The notes beneath the pieces are model-generated. The model saw nothing but the letters and a program-made list of their open reading frames with translations, made no database searches and was not told where the DNA came from. Shown one piece after another: positions 53,184 through 63,981 of a stretch of DNA of 64,000 bases. Location: the NCBI GenBank assembly GCA_946902875.1, contig OX336350.1, positions 21,256,048 to 21,320,047 of the forward strand. Reading direction: 5' to 3'. The first letter of the stretch is position 1, and each line of letters opens with the position of its first letter. Origin of the DNA: Nematopogon swammerdamellus. Lineage: Eukaryota > Arthropoda > Insecta > Lepidoptera > Adelidae. Both the position numbers and the translations under genes were made by a program.

Positions 53184-53540
53184 ATATATCCAAAGTCTAG
53201 TATGCGAGTTGCTCTGATTGGTGTAGAGACGAGTCTGGCTCCGCCTCCGGCACCCCCCGCGAACCTACTGAATCCGATATTCGTTTGGTCGCATATGTAC
53301 TTTGGTGGCTCAGTGGTAGAGTGGAGGGTTTTTATTTTGATCTCGGCCATGGGTTCGTGTCCCTTTTGTCAAAATTCGTTTTGTTTTTTTTAAGCAATGT
53401 TAAAATTAGGTTGTGGTAATTTTTTTTTATAACCACCTAAGAAAACTTTATTTTCGGAAATACTTCAGAAATTTATATTTCCCGCCAAAGTTGAGAACGA
53501 CCAATCAGAGCAACTCGCATACTAGACTTTGGAAATATGC
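53184..53540. mobile_element. 357-bp inverted-repeat element with a tRNA-like core
   Basis: The ends ccaaagtctagtatgcgagt tgctctgattggt (from about 53190) and their complement (53500-53533) are exact over more than 30 bases. Inside, 53305-53361 contains TGGCTCAGTGGTAGAG and GGTTCGTGTCCC, spaced like tRNA A and B boxes but without a foldable acceptor stem. It is a MITE that carries, or was assembled around, a tRNA-like promoter. Confidence 0.65.
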
Positions 53541-53631
53541 CGCCGGGCCAGTGTGCGCGGCGTCTTGGCTTCCGCGGAAATTAGGCACAAAATTAGCATT
53601 TTCCTTGGACTCTCGTCCGCCGAAAGCCGAG
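53541..53631. other. Short spacer
   Basis: No feature. Confidence 0.3.
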
Positions 53632-54020
53632 GTTTTTTTTTAATGGTAACTGACACGGTTGGCTACATCACCTACAACGTCTGTGATGGCAGCCCATAAC
53701 ACCGTGTGAACTAGGTGCCATGTCAGTGCTTCCCCCTTTGATCGTGCCGGCTACACTGAACTGGTCGGAAAACACAAACTATTTACATAGCCGTTTGGAC
53801 CGACGTTTCATTCAGTGCGGTGGTACCAACCCGGGCGGGTTAAACCCTACCACCAAGTAAGATTAGGAGGGAAGGGACCTACAGTTTTACGAGGAATCCG
53901 AACCTCGGTCAGCCTCCAACGGTCAGCCGGTCACCCATCCAAGTACTGACCGCACCCAGCGTTGCTTAACATTCAATAGCGACAGTTGACTGTCTGCACC
54001 ACTGAGCTATCGAGTCTGAC
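53632..54020 (-). mobile_element. SINE family A10, full length
   Basis: T-run 53632-53641, body, B box complement ggaatccgaacc, and 5S-like segment (aagtactgaccgcacccagc gttgcttaac). The A box complement is ccactgagcta and the 5' end is at 54020. Closely similar to A1 in the head (tcaatagcgacagttgact). Confidence 0.88.
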
Positions 54021-54114
54021 AGGCTCGCTATCGAGGCTGGAGGTCTATGTGGCTCGACACTCGAACGCTGTTGTATGTAACGATTTCCCTCCTAGCGCTA
54101 AATGCTACAATATT

Positions 54115-54260
54115 ATATTATTATATCCTGCCGACGCGACGGACTCGTTAGTGTTATCGCCATTTGATTATTGCGACATCGTGTACGGCAATAGAGCATG
54201 CTATAAAAACAGAGCGAGCGATACAGCGTGTGCTTAATGCGTGCGCGCTCATGTTACTTA
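54115..54260 (+). pseudogene. LINE RT C-terminal scrap
   Basis: Reads L-V-L-S-P-F-D-Y-C-D-I-V-Y-G-N and, after one shift, A-I-Q-R-V-L-N-A-C-A. This is the 'thumb-end' region common in Jockey/CR1 LINEs (PxxDYCDxVY...RIQRVQNxC). Only about 45 codons remain. Confidence 0.6.
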
Positions 54261-54344
54261 TATGTTAATTTATGGGGCGAATGTGAGTGGAAGAGTCGGG
54301 AGGAGTCGCCCTAGCTAGACGCACGTACCTGGCTGGACCAGACC

Positions 54345-54650
54345 TTTTTTAGGTTTCCGTACCCCGCACGGAAGCCTATTACTAAGCCTACAACGTCTGT
54401 CTGTCCGTCCATCCGTCCGTCCGTCCGTCCGTCCGTCCGTCCGTCCGTCCGTCCGTCCGTCGGTCCGATGGCTGTATCTTTGGAACCGTAATAGTTAGCC
54501 GGTTGAAATTTTCACAGAATGTGTGTTATTTTGGCAAATATAACAAATAATAAATAAAATAATGTGGTCCCCATACAAGAAACGTGTTTTTTTTCAATGT
54601 TTTTTTTTGTGGTGCGGAAACCTCAGTGCGCGAGTCCGACTCGCACTTGG
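54345..54650 (+). repeat. Dispersed repeat family C, full copy
   Basis: From ttttttaggtttccgtaccc to gtgcgcgagtccgactcgca cttgg, 306 bp, with an expanded (gtcc)n run and a T-rich 3' half ending ttttttttgtggtgcgg. Confidence 0.75.
54398..54466. repeat. (GTCC)n microsatellite
   Basis: About 14-15 gtcc units within repeat C; shorter forms occur at the same place in other copies, so the array expanded from a native gtctgtccgtcc seed. Confidence 0.95.
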
Positions 54651-54702
54651 CATGCCTGATCTGATCCAGGTGCGTCTAGGGCGGGCGACCCTTCCCGGCT
54701 CT

Positions 54703-54760
54703 ACGAAAGAAATTTGTGGAGCGAATGTGAGTGCACATTCGCTCCACAAATTTCTTTCGT
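54703..54760. repeat. Perfect 27-bp hairpin with 4-base loop
   Basis: Arms 54703-54729 (acgaaagaaatttgtggagc...) and 54734-54760 around agtg. The loop-side word gcgaatgtgagtg also occurs singly at 54273, so the hairpin probably arose by strand switching during repair or replication. Confidence 0.85.
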
Positions 54761-54765
54761 TATTT

Positions 54766-55203
54766 TCCTATCATCTGTTCTTCCAACATGACCGAACCAC
54801 CGAAGGTTCCTTGAAAATAGGTACGATTACTATACTTTAAAGTTTCCAGAAACAAAATTAGCTTTTCCGCGCGCCGAAATAAAGTTACGGTAGCGGGCTT
54901 ACTTACTTTATTCTTTTTAAATACGAATTTCACGCGAGCGAAGCCGCGGGCTTAAGCTATACTTAATATGTTGTCACGTGACCAGCTTCGGTTTGCTCTT
55001 AAAGCCGTGGGCGGACCACCCGCATGCGCAGACGTCCGGCGATAATGTGACACCTGCCTGCCAGGCAGCGTCTCGTCATCATCACATCACACCAATGACG
55101 ATAAGACATCAAAGAGTTGTCGCTGTCCGACCTCCCCTTCTTCGCCGCCGCCGCCTCCGCTTGCTAAACATACAAGTACATTGATTTGATTACACTTGTT
55201 TAT
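54766..55203. other. Spacer
   Basis: 54932-54955 has gcgagcgaagccgcgggctt, a Helitron-like terminus. 55020-55035 has cgcatgcgcaga, an NRF1-type word. A CpG-rich block at 55120-55165 precedes no visible exon. Confidence 0.3.
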
Positions 55204-55587
55204 GTCAGCCTCGATAGCTCAGTGGTGCAGACAGTCGACTCTCGCTATTGATGGTTAAGCAACGCTGGGCGCGGTCAGTACTTGGATGGGTGACCGTTCG
55301 ACCGTTGAAGGCTGACCGTGGTTCGGATTCCACGTAAAACTGTGGGTCCCTTCCCTTCTTTCCTTACTTGGTGGTAGGGTTCAACCCGCCCGGGATGATA
55401 CCACCGCACTGAATGAAACTTTAGTCGAAACGGCTTGCAAATAGTTTGTGTTTTCCGTCCAATTCAGTGTAGCCGGCACGACCGAAGAGAAGCACTGACA
55501 TGGCACCTAGTTCACCCGGTGTTATGGGCTGACATCACGGATGTTGTAGGTGATGTAGCCAACCGTGTCAGTTTCTACAAAAAAAAA
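55204..55587 (+). mobile_element. SINE family A11, full length
   Basis: gtcagcctcgatagctcagt, the 5S-like segment (gttaagcaacgctgggcgcg gtcagtacttgg), B box GGTTCGGATTCC, body, and poly(A) at 55579-55587. It is the closest of all copies to 5S rRNA in its middle. Confidence 0.88.
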
Positions 55588-55848
55588 GCTACTGTGAAGA
55601 CACTGTGAAGATCCTGCTACAATGTTTATGCAGCCTGTGCTCGGTTTGGTGACAGACACCACTGTAATCAAGAATCGATCTAGATTGCGGCACAATTGAT
55701 GCAATCAAGCCAGATGCGTCAGCCTCCTTCATACTGAGCTGTTCGACACTCGAAAATCCCGACAGCGTATTTCACCACGAATGTTTGTAAGATTCAAATT
55801 CCTATACTCATGAACGTGTCCCGGCTGTGGCTGCAATTATTGTTTTTA
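55588..55848. other. Spacer
   Basis: No feature recognised. Confidence 0.35.
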
Positions 55849-56304
55849 AACCCCGACGAAAAAAAAAACTGAGGGGTGTTATAAGTTTGTCGTGTGTGTG
55901 AGGGTGTGTGTGTGTGTGTGTGTGTGTGTCTGTCTGTGGCATCTTAGCTCCCAAACGGATGGACCGATTTGGATGCGATTTTTTTTATTAGGAAGCTTGT
56001 TTAATCGTGATGGTTCTTAGCTATGTTTGTAATCAAGTAATTACGTAATAAAAACATTATTTATCTTAAAAAGTGGAAAGATTTTCATGCGGCTTTTTGA
56101 AAAGAGCTTGAAATAAAAGTTAAATTACAAATTTAAAAACCCCCTACCCTTCAAAATTAAAAAATAATTTCCGTTTACTTACTTAAAGGAGTCGGGGGGC
56201 CGCTAAGTAAATAAAATATAAAAACTCAGAGCTGCGTGGGAATTTACTTAGCGGTCCACCGACTCCTTAAGTAAGTAAACGGAAATTACTTTTTATTTTT
56301 TACC
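55849..56304 (+). mobile_element. Foldback repeat family D2
   Basis: Starts aaaccccgacgaaaaaaaa, has a (GT)n run (about 55891-55929), then gcatcttagctcccaaacgg and atggaccgatttggatgcga. It ends in a 55-bp-arm palindrome (56160-56300; tccgtttacttacttaaagg ... complement). It is in opposite orientation to 57536-58029 and lacks that copy's final segment. Confidence 0.8.
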
Positions 56305-56953
56305 TCAGACCTTGAGATGACCTGTATGCCAAATGCAAAAAAAAAGATTGCACTAAAATTATTTCTTTCTGGCCCTTGCCGCAATGAAGGTCATTACAAC
56401 TAATTTTATGGCTTAGACCCATTGTCTTCATTGTGAACCAGTCGGAATGAATTAGGCTCAGGACGGTTGATTGAACTTTACTGTAAACTCAACTCACTGT
56501 ACATAATACGCACTTGACCGGTGTTGGGTGATTCCCCGGAGCCGCGAGAGACAATGTGACTCGTTTTTGGCAAATTGACGTTGCCTTCGTAATGGTCAGT
56601 CGCCTCATTTATTTCCACTAGACTGGATTATGTCCTTGAAGGAAATAATATCGAACTCTACGCAGAACGCAGAGGTGCCGACTGACGGAGCGCGGCAAGT
56701 ACTAGTCAGAACAGGAAATGTGCTAATCTACAAACAGGTAGCCTTGTAATTCTATGATAGCATAAATTACTCGAAACAATTTATGGCAACTTTTATGCCA
56801 ACACCAAAAACCAACAACGTTCTCTCAGTTTTCGACTTTTGACGTAGAGTACGGATATCGGGTTATACAAAGTGGCAGCGGGGTGGAATACTTGATGTTG
56901 GAGAAACGGAATTGACGCATAAAAGTATTTTCTTCAGATATATGCAAGGCCGA
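56305..56953. other. Spacer
   Basis: Short frames only; no recognised feature. Confidence 0.35.
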
Positions 56954-57064
56954 TTTTTTTTTATGGAAACTGACGCGGTTGGCTACATCGTCTACAGCAC
57001 CCGTGATGTCAGCCCATAACACCGGGTGAATGAGGTACCATATCAGTGCTTCCCTTCATTTCAG
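56954..57064 (-). mobile_element. SINE family A12, tail only
   Basis: T-run, then atggaaactgacgcggttgg and ataacaccgggtgaatgagg; broken off after cttcatttcagg. Confidence 0.7.
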
Positions 57065-57507
57065 GTCAAAATAAAGAGAAATAAAAAAACGTCCCGACCA
57101 GGTTCGTACCTGAAACTCGGGATGACGATCCTCTCAAAATTTCGAACAGTTGCATCTTCTACAGTGTGACGCAGAAACCTGCGTTTTAATGAAGAAATAA
57201 AATTTTTTTTAAAGTATACTTAGTTAAATATGGTCACGGGGGCGGGATGACATTTTCGTTTGCTAGACAACTTTTTAAATTTTCGACAATCTCGAACACT
57301 CTACTCTCTCTTCATTTTCGATGTGCGGTCCATAAATTAATCGCCAGACCGATACATGTGACCTCGGTACGCAGTAGCTATACTGTAAGTAAGTACCATC
57401 ACGCCAAGTAAGTACGCGGAGAGTAAACAGTGGAAGCAGATATGTCGCGACGACGGCGACGTCTCGAAGTACTTAGCTAGCGGCGCGGCGGCGGCGCGGA
57501 GGAGGCG
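57065..57507. other. Spacer ending in a GC-rich pocket
   Basis: 57480-57507 is ggcgcggcggcggcgcggag, the target of the hAT MITE that follows. Confidence 0.35.
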
Positions 57508-58386
57508 TAGGGTTGCCAGATGTTCGCCATTAAAAAGTAAAATTACAAATTTAAAAAACCCCGACTCTAAAAAAGTCAAAAATAATTTCTGTTTACTTAC
57601 TTAAAGGTGTCGTTGGACCGCTAAGTAAATTCCCGCGCAGCTCTGAGTTTTTATATTTTATTTACTTAGCGGTCCAACGACACCTTTAAGTAAGTAAACA
57701 GAAATTATTTTTGACTTTTTTAGAGTCGGGGGTTTTTTGAATTTGTAATTTAAATTTTATATGAAGCTTTTTAAAAAAAAACCGCATGCAAATCGGTCCA
57801 CTTTTTAAGATAATAATTTTTTTTTCTTACTTAATTACTTGATTACTTGATTACAAACATAGATAAGAACCATCCCGATTAAACAAGCTTGATAATAAAA
57901 AAAACCGCATCCAAATCGGTCCATCCGTTTGAGAGCTACGATGCCACAGACAGACACACAGACACAGACACACACACACACACACACACGTCAAACTTAT
58001 AACACCCCTCGGTTTTTTTTCGTCGGGGGTTAAAACACGGACAACCAAAAACTCAATTATTAATTAGAGAATTGTATTTAGTGAAATGTTAAGAAAGAAA
58101 GTTTTATTCATACTTAGTCACAACATAAACAAGTCATCATCATAGTACAAACAAATCAATATATCTTTAGGACCCGCCGCTCGCCCGCCCGCCTGCCCTG
58201 CCACCTTCCTTCCCCCAAAGCGTGCGCGTGCCTAGCAAATAGCTTATGTATGGCGGGAACAGAAATATTGCAGTATTACCGGGCGGGAAATTTAAAAACC
58301 GGACAAAACCTGGTCATATTTTTTTACCGGGCAGGGGCTTCGAAAACCGGACTTTCCGGGCCAAAACCGGATATCTGGCAACCCTA
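57508..58386. mobile_element. hAT-type MITE E2 with a nested insertion
   Basis: The ends tagggttgccagatgttcgc and gatatctggcaaccctA match E1 (25569-25883). The flanks aggaggcg (57500-57507) and cggaggcg (58387-58394) agree in 7 of 8 bases, a likely 8-bp duplication. The interior right of 58036 is collinear with E1 but carries about 80 extra GC-rich bases near 58150-58235. Confidence 0.85.
57536..58029 (-). mobile_element. Foldback repeat family D3 nested in E2
   Basis: Flanked by ttaaaa at 57530-57535 and 58030-58035; E1 has an uninterrupted gattaaaaaaacggacaacc at this place (empty site). It contains the exact 57-bp-arm palindrome 57585-57715, the gcatccaaatcggtccatcc segment, a (CA)n run (57962-57989) and the terminal ccgtcgggggtt type end. 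Confidence 0.85.
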
Positions 58387-58670
58387 CGGAGGCGGCGGCG
58401 GCGTAGGCAATGTGTACACTAACTGCCGATAAGGCCGTCTGCAACACGAACCTGCGAATCGGTAGCCTTGTCGCGTAGTTTGCTTTTGTTTTTTTTTCCT
58501 CTGAGTCAGATGACCCGCTTTTTCACGGTGTATGGCTCATCATTTGTGGTAAAACTTTATCAGATCAGAAACACAATCGGTGTAGGTTAAAACAGAAACT
58601 TATTACTTAACATCAGAAATACATGTAAAATATACACCTCTACATTTGACGTTCGTCTTTATTTTTATAA
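58387..58670. other. Spacer
   Basis: No feature recognised. Confidence 0.35.
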
Positions 58671-59029
58671 GTAATCCGGTATGAGTGGCTGAGTCGGAGG
58701 GGCCAAAGCACATGCTCCGACCAGCCAATATCACCTCCGAGAAGGTTGGTGCCATACCGGAGACTTCCCTGGATTGCTGGCTATACTGGACTAGAGGAGA
58801 ACACAACCGAGGCTACTATGCGGCCATCTTACATCCAGTACGGTGGTAACAAACCAGTCGGTTACAATGGACCTACAGTTTTACACCGGTTCCGAACGGT
58901 GAAGCAGCAGGTGTAGGTATGCACGTAAATTTTTCCGTCAGACAAAACTCATTGGTACACGCCGACCGGATTCGAATCTCTGACCTCTCGCTTGAGAAGC
59001 CGATGCCCAAACCACTTGGCCACCCGCCG
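58671..59029 (-). mobile_element. SINE family B3, full length with internal deletion
   Basis: gtaatccggtatgagtggct ... ggccacccgccgg. The head keeps A box TGGCCAAGTGG and a B box-like GATTCGAATC. About 45 bases around the ggtggtag stem are missing. Confidence 0.85.
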
Positions 59030-60485
59030 GTTCTTTCGATAACGACTTAACCTACATATTTACATGTGATGTAAACAGGCTAGACTAGACCAATTAGGTA
59101 AGTTAAACCACAGAATACTAAATAGGTACTGGTTAGACGTTCAGATAATTTACCGATTACCTCACTCATTCCAAATGATAGAATGACGAAAACGAGTGGC
59201 TGGACTAGCTAAACCCTGTATCCGAGGGACGGGCGACCCGCGACGAGACGGTGTGACGGGATGACTACGAAAGGTCTATCAGGTACAGTCAGATTCACGA
59301 GCGAGCTTAGCGGAGGCGCGATGCAAGCTCGCAGACTGACGAGGGTTTCAGGGGAACGCTATTAACCTTGTCCTAAAGATTCCGGGCTCTGTGAGGAAAG
59401 GTGTTGTACGAGGTAGGTTAGGAACATGCACGCTGCTTCAACATTGGCAGGAGAGTTTGAGAAATGTTTCGGTTCTCGTCTGGGAATGTCCGTGTCCGCT
59501 AATCAGTGAGAATGTTCAATAGGATTAGATGGATTTAGTCAGATAGGGGAGAACAGCTGTAGTGAAGACAGTGAAGAGCTTATGATTAGTTAACTTTGAT
59601 GTAACGCCAAAATGATTAGATATGCTACACAGGAGTGAATACTTACCCTTTACCTACACTAATCCTAATTGGATACGGTTATTTTAGGATACATAACAGA
59701 TTATTGCAGAATTATTGGAATTTTTGAAACGAAGTTCCTTAAGTATGGCAGGTTACACTCCAGACACTTGGCGAATGAGAGTAGGCCGAAAAAAGTGTAA
59801 GACTTCGATCATCTTGACACTTTTGCTGTAGTAAGTGTGTTTGTGTGTTTCAAAGCGTATATCTATGTATAGGTATATTACTTCAGTATTAGACATAATA
59901 ATTTTTTTTAATTTTTCATTGAATTGCTTGATTGAAACGTTGTTAACTTATTTCATTGTGCGTGTTATTTAATACATATATTACTATACAAGGAACTTCG
60001 TTCCAACCGGGTGTCCCGCGACATCTCTCGTCTTTTTTGTAAAGAACCTTTTTCAAGCAGACCATAGTCCAACAATGTCTTACACAGGTAAGAAATTGTT
60101 CTACAGGTTCATTTCTTAACGGGCGGTGCAGTGGCGTCTTGGTATCTTTTATTAAGAAAAAAAAAAGGTTGCTTACCATCACTAACAGTGTATTTGCCCA
60201 AGTCACTATCCATACAAAGCGCCTTTACCGAGCGCGTAACAAGAACCGCTTACACGTGACAGGACAGCTCATGCATTAATCGTGTGCCGGGATGAGACTT
60301 ATGTTCTCTCGCGCCGCCGCGAACCTTCTTCGTAATAAGTGTAGCTAACGAAGATTAATTACTGACACCGCCAACGGCTTTCTTAACTCTACACCTATGT
60401 CACGCACGTGTAAGAAATTCACAACATTCTACAGGACGCTGTATGCGGACTGAAGTGTGAATTCGATTCTGGACAATGATGTGAC
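59030..60485. other. Spacer without recognised features
   Basis: Frames up to 87 codons (59943-60206 minus) show no family resemblance. No long repeats found. Confidence 0.35.
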
Positions 60486-60812
60486 AATGAGCCTCCGTAG
60501 CTCGGTGGTGTGATGCGTCGACGTTCGATCTCGGTGCTAAGCACACCCGGATGCGGTTGGAAGTGTTTCTTTCAGATAATTAAACGACTTCTTTTTTCTC
60601 CGTGGAGCGGGCTTCTCAAAGATTCGGGAGGATTTCGGATGTATGTATGAAAATGATATCGAATAAAAATCGATTTTAAACCGTGGGGTGGGGTGGGACG
60701 GAGGGGGGGGGGGGGGGGGTCCGTCCAGTTAATTGTAGCCGGCACGACCAAAGGGAAGCACTGCTATGGCAATTAGTAGTGATGTAGCCAACCACGTCTC
60801 TTTCCATAGAAA
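60486..60812 (+). mobile_element. Rearranged SINE: tRNA-like head and family A tail around a G-run
   Basis: gagcctccgtagctcggtgg (A-box-like TAGCTCGGTGG) and a short 5S-like gctaagcacacccgg start the unit. 60720-60812 is the family A tail (gtagccggcacgaccaaagg, gtgatgtagccaaccac). The middle is replaced by unrelated sequence and the G-rich tract. Confidence 0.55.
60685..60719 (+). other. Potential G-quadruplex / poly(G) tract
   Basis: gggg-t-gggg-t-ggg followed after six bases by 17 consecutive G (60703-60719). Four G-tracts within 35 bases satisfy the usual quadruplex pattern. The long homopolymer may be partly a sequencing or assembly artefact. Confidence 0.7.
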
Positions 60813-62678
60813 AAATAGCATACAAATTATTTCCCTAATTTTTGCAGTATACGAACGACAAACAGCGTCACTACGTCAGAATTTCCCTCAACTGTTTGTC
60901 CCTTGGGACCAAAATGGCATTGATTAGAAACGTAAAACTGATAAGAAGTGACGCAGGTGCAAGTTCACCGTGCTACCTGTTTTCACTATTGACATTCCGA
61001 CATGTCGCCAGTCATTTCAACCCAGTGGAGCAGGCGACTTATTCTGTTCCGTTCGCACACTTTCCATCTCAAATTGTTCTCAGTTCCCATTGTTTTTCGT
61101 TTTAATGGTTTTCAGTTCCAACTTCAAAATGAATTCATCGAAATCTCTTCTTTGTCGGTGTCTAAAATGTTCGATTTAGTTGGCTAAATACTGTTGCGTT
61201 TAATAGTGACGTAAACGTGCTATCAGCGTAAGTGTATACACAGACTTACAGTACTGTACGGTACTAAGTCCAGGGTTTTTGAAAGTGTGATCGTGCGTTC
61301 GTGCATATTGTGCTGGTATGCCGTCCTCTACGCCCTTCTTCGTTTACGGCAGCTACGGCATCTATTACTCGCAGCACACACAGGTACGTTTGCCGTCACA
61401 TTCGGTACCACACGGCACACACACACACACACAAAACTTAATGCGCTAATACAAGTTAAATACGAAGTCTTTGAAAAAAAAAATTGAGACACTTAGCACT
61501 ATTTACGAATTAGCACTAGAGTTCGATCGATAGGTTAGAATGAATGTAGATACTTTGATATTCAGATTTATTTGTACCGACAGAATCTAATGGTTTAATA
61601 ATATTTTTTAGCTACTAAAAAGTAGCAACTCCTATATATTTCAGTAGTGCCAAATATAGATTTTTTTTATTTGAGATTATATTTCTTAAAGCGCTTTATT
61701 AAAATAGGAAGTAAAGTAAAATAAGGTTGCACTCCGAGAGTGCCGGCAGAAGTGAAAACTTAAACATCAACGTTGTGCATTTTTTAATATTTTGGAATGG
61801 TTAGGGAATAATTTCGCACGAATTGTTTTATTTATCAGTATAAAAGTACTATCATTTATGTGTTAAAATACAATATTCATTTATTGCGCTATCGTAGACA
61901 AACATGACAATTTATATTACATAAAAAATGTAACACTACAGAACTATTATAATTATTTTACATCAAAAAGTTTATTTCTCAGAAAAATCAACTTTCATCC
62001 ATAATTTCAACGAATCTTACGCTTTTTCGATCAGGCTACGGATCTGACGCGAGTTTAACATTTTTTACCCATCTAAAAAAGTGCCAAGCTCCGCTAAAGA
62101 AGTTTTCACTTCAAAAAAAAATACCGTCACCGTCACCGTTAACTTGTTCGAATACGAACTACTGTTATTATCCGGCAGCACGCCGCGCCGGATATGTTTT
62201 ATTCATTTTATTGCAATAAATGCAAATTAAAAATCATGTTTTCATTACGCCAAAGAATTTAATTACTTCTAACGCGCGTACATAAGTACACTCATCCACT
62301 TTTTTTTTCCAAACGCCGTATTTGGCTGGTCTAAGCGCCTTCAGTCAGACTCCTGTACATATACTCGTGTTATCTCAGGGACTCGCAACCAAAACTTGGT
62401 AATGTCAGCTTCGAGCAACGAAGTTGGAATGTTCACGCCAATGTTTACGAACGTTCATTAGACAATTAAACTTCTTTGCTTTTTGTTTGTTTCATTTACA
62501 TAGCGTGCGTGTGACTATTATTTTGAAAACTGAATTGGTTACAATTTTAGGGTGGTTACTGGTTGGGTTAGGTTTAATTTTAGATGAGCGTTTCTATGTA
62601 CATACTTACTTGTCACACTTGAAGACACGAAAAAGGGTGTGTGTACTTATGTACGCGCGTTTGTAGTTAAACAATTAA
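60813..62678. other. Spacer without recognised features
   Basis: Overlapping plus frames at 60842-61187 lack family resemblance. A (CA)n stretch lies at 61418-61433. Otherwise AT-rich. Confidence 0.35.
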
Positions 62679-62785
62679 GGAGGTCCCCATATAATAAACG
62701 TGTTTTTTCAAAGTTTTTTTTTTGTGGTGTGGAAACCTCCGTGCGCGTGTCTGACTCGCACTTGGCCGGGGGGTTTTTTTTTTGG
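62679..62785 (+). repeat. Dispersed repeat family C, 3' end
   Basis: ggtccccatataataaacgt, then a T-rich run, gtggtgtggaaacctccgtg and ctgactcgcacttggccgg, the complete family C terminus. Confidence 0.75.
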
Positions 62786-63546
62786 GCTTACGCTTCACAG
62801 TGTCGGAGATAATATTGTGTTATGCAATGACTGTACAATGTGAAACAAAGCGGTTACAACTAGAATATCAGTATAAGATGCGTCCTAGCCTGGACGATTT
62901 TCGTATATTTTCTTTAATGTCTTAAACTGTGCATTTAAAATTATAAAAAAAAACATTTGTATTTCTTATAACGAACCCTTTCGTCTGCCAAAAAATTACT
63001 TTCTAATTTGCTCCCAAAATCTAATTCCATCATTTACTCTTATTACGTCCGTGATTGCGTCGTCAAACTCTATATGTACCAAATTTCAACGTTTTTTCAA
63101 ATTTCAAAGTAGATTAAGCTGTGATAGACGGACAGACAGACAGACACGAGATTGATCCTAAGAAACCATAAGAAACTACCTGAACTTAGTGAAATTGAGA
63201 AGATTACCAAGACGCGATAGAGACAAACTTTTAATGACCGCTTAAATGATGAAGTCTGTCTAAAAATTTTATGTTTCATGAACTTGTAATATTTCTGTAA
63301 GTTAAGATTGCAGTGACCGAAGCTAAATTGTTTTGCAGGCGTGAAAGCTGCCCGAATGCTCAATGAATTTACGATTTTCCTTAAAATAGACCAAATTTTC
63401 AATTTAAATTAAGATGAAATGAAAAACCGCGCAACCGCGGCTCCTGTTTGATTACAGAGTAAGAAGCTCTTTAAGACTTTTTAACGTATTTTTTGCGTTT
63501 CTTAATTTAGTATGCAGGTTTAAAACATTCGCCAGAGCGTTGTATC
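62786..63546. other. Spacer
   Basis: Contains gacggacagacagacagaca at 63128, a repeat C-like word in reverse. No gene recognised. Confidence 0.35.
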
Positions 63547-63981
63547 TAGGCTTGCCAGATCTCATGTTAGCCTTCCCGGGACATATCTACAACCTGCATT
63601 CCGTCAGAAATAAGGTGGAGGAATGTAAGAAAATTTTTTGTGTTAGAATTTTTACGGCGAACTTTTTCTGTTTTTTTTTATCGCGAACAACTTTAGTAAG
63701 CAACACTACACTGAAATGAAAGTAGAATCGTTCTTTACATTAATTATTCATATTTCTTGTGAATGTCTAATTTGAGTAATTTATCAGCATCTGGACATCT
63801 GGACTTTTGTTCTCGCTTTTGTTAGCCGGTTCTTGCGCGACATCAAGTCGTATGTACAAACATATTTTTCTTCCCGGGACAAATTGCACTCTCCGGGACA
63901 AAATGATCCTTCGCCCGGGACACGGGACATTGGAGCCTAGCACGGGACAATCCCGGAAATCCCGGGCACCTGACAACCCTA
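63547..63981. mobile_element. hAT-type MITE E3, 435 bp
   Basis: The exact 8-bp direct repeat gttgtatc flanks it (63539-63546 and 63982-63989). The ends taggcttgccagat and acctgacaaccctA are imperfect inverted repeats related to E1/E2. The interior near the right end repeats cgggaca words (ctccgggacaaaatg, cccgggacacgggaca). A minus frame at 63767-64000 reads through the end and is not a gene. Confidence 0.85.

Larger units (their letters stand above)
54250..54765. repeat. Inverted-repeat pair split by a family C insertion
   Basis: The left block (ggggcgaatgtgagtg...ctagacgcacgtacctgg, 54270-54335) is complementary in part to the right block (ccaggtgcgtctagggcggg cgac...gaatgtg, 54667-54730). 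Between them lies family C (54345-54650). The right block continues into a perfect hairpin. Confidence 0.55.
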
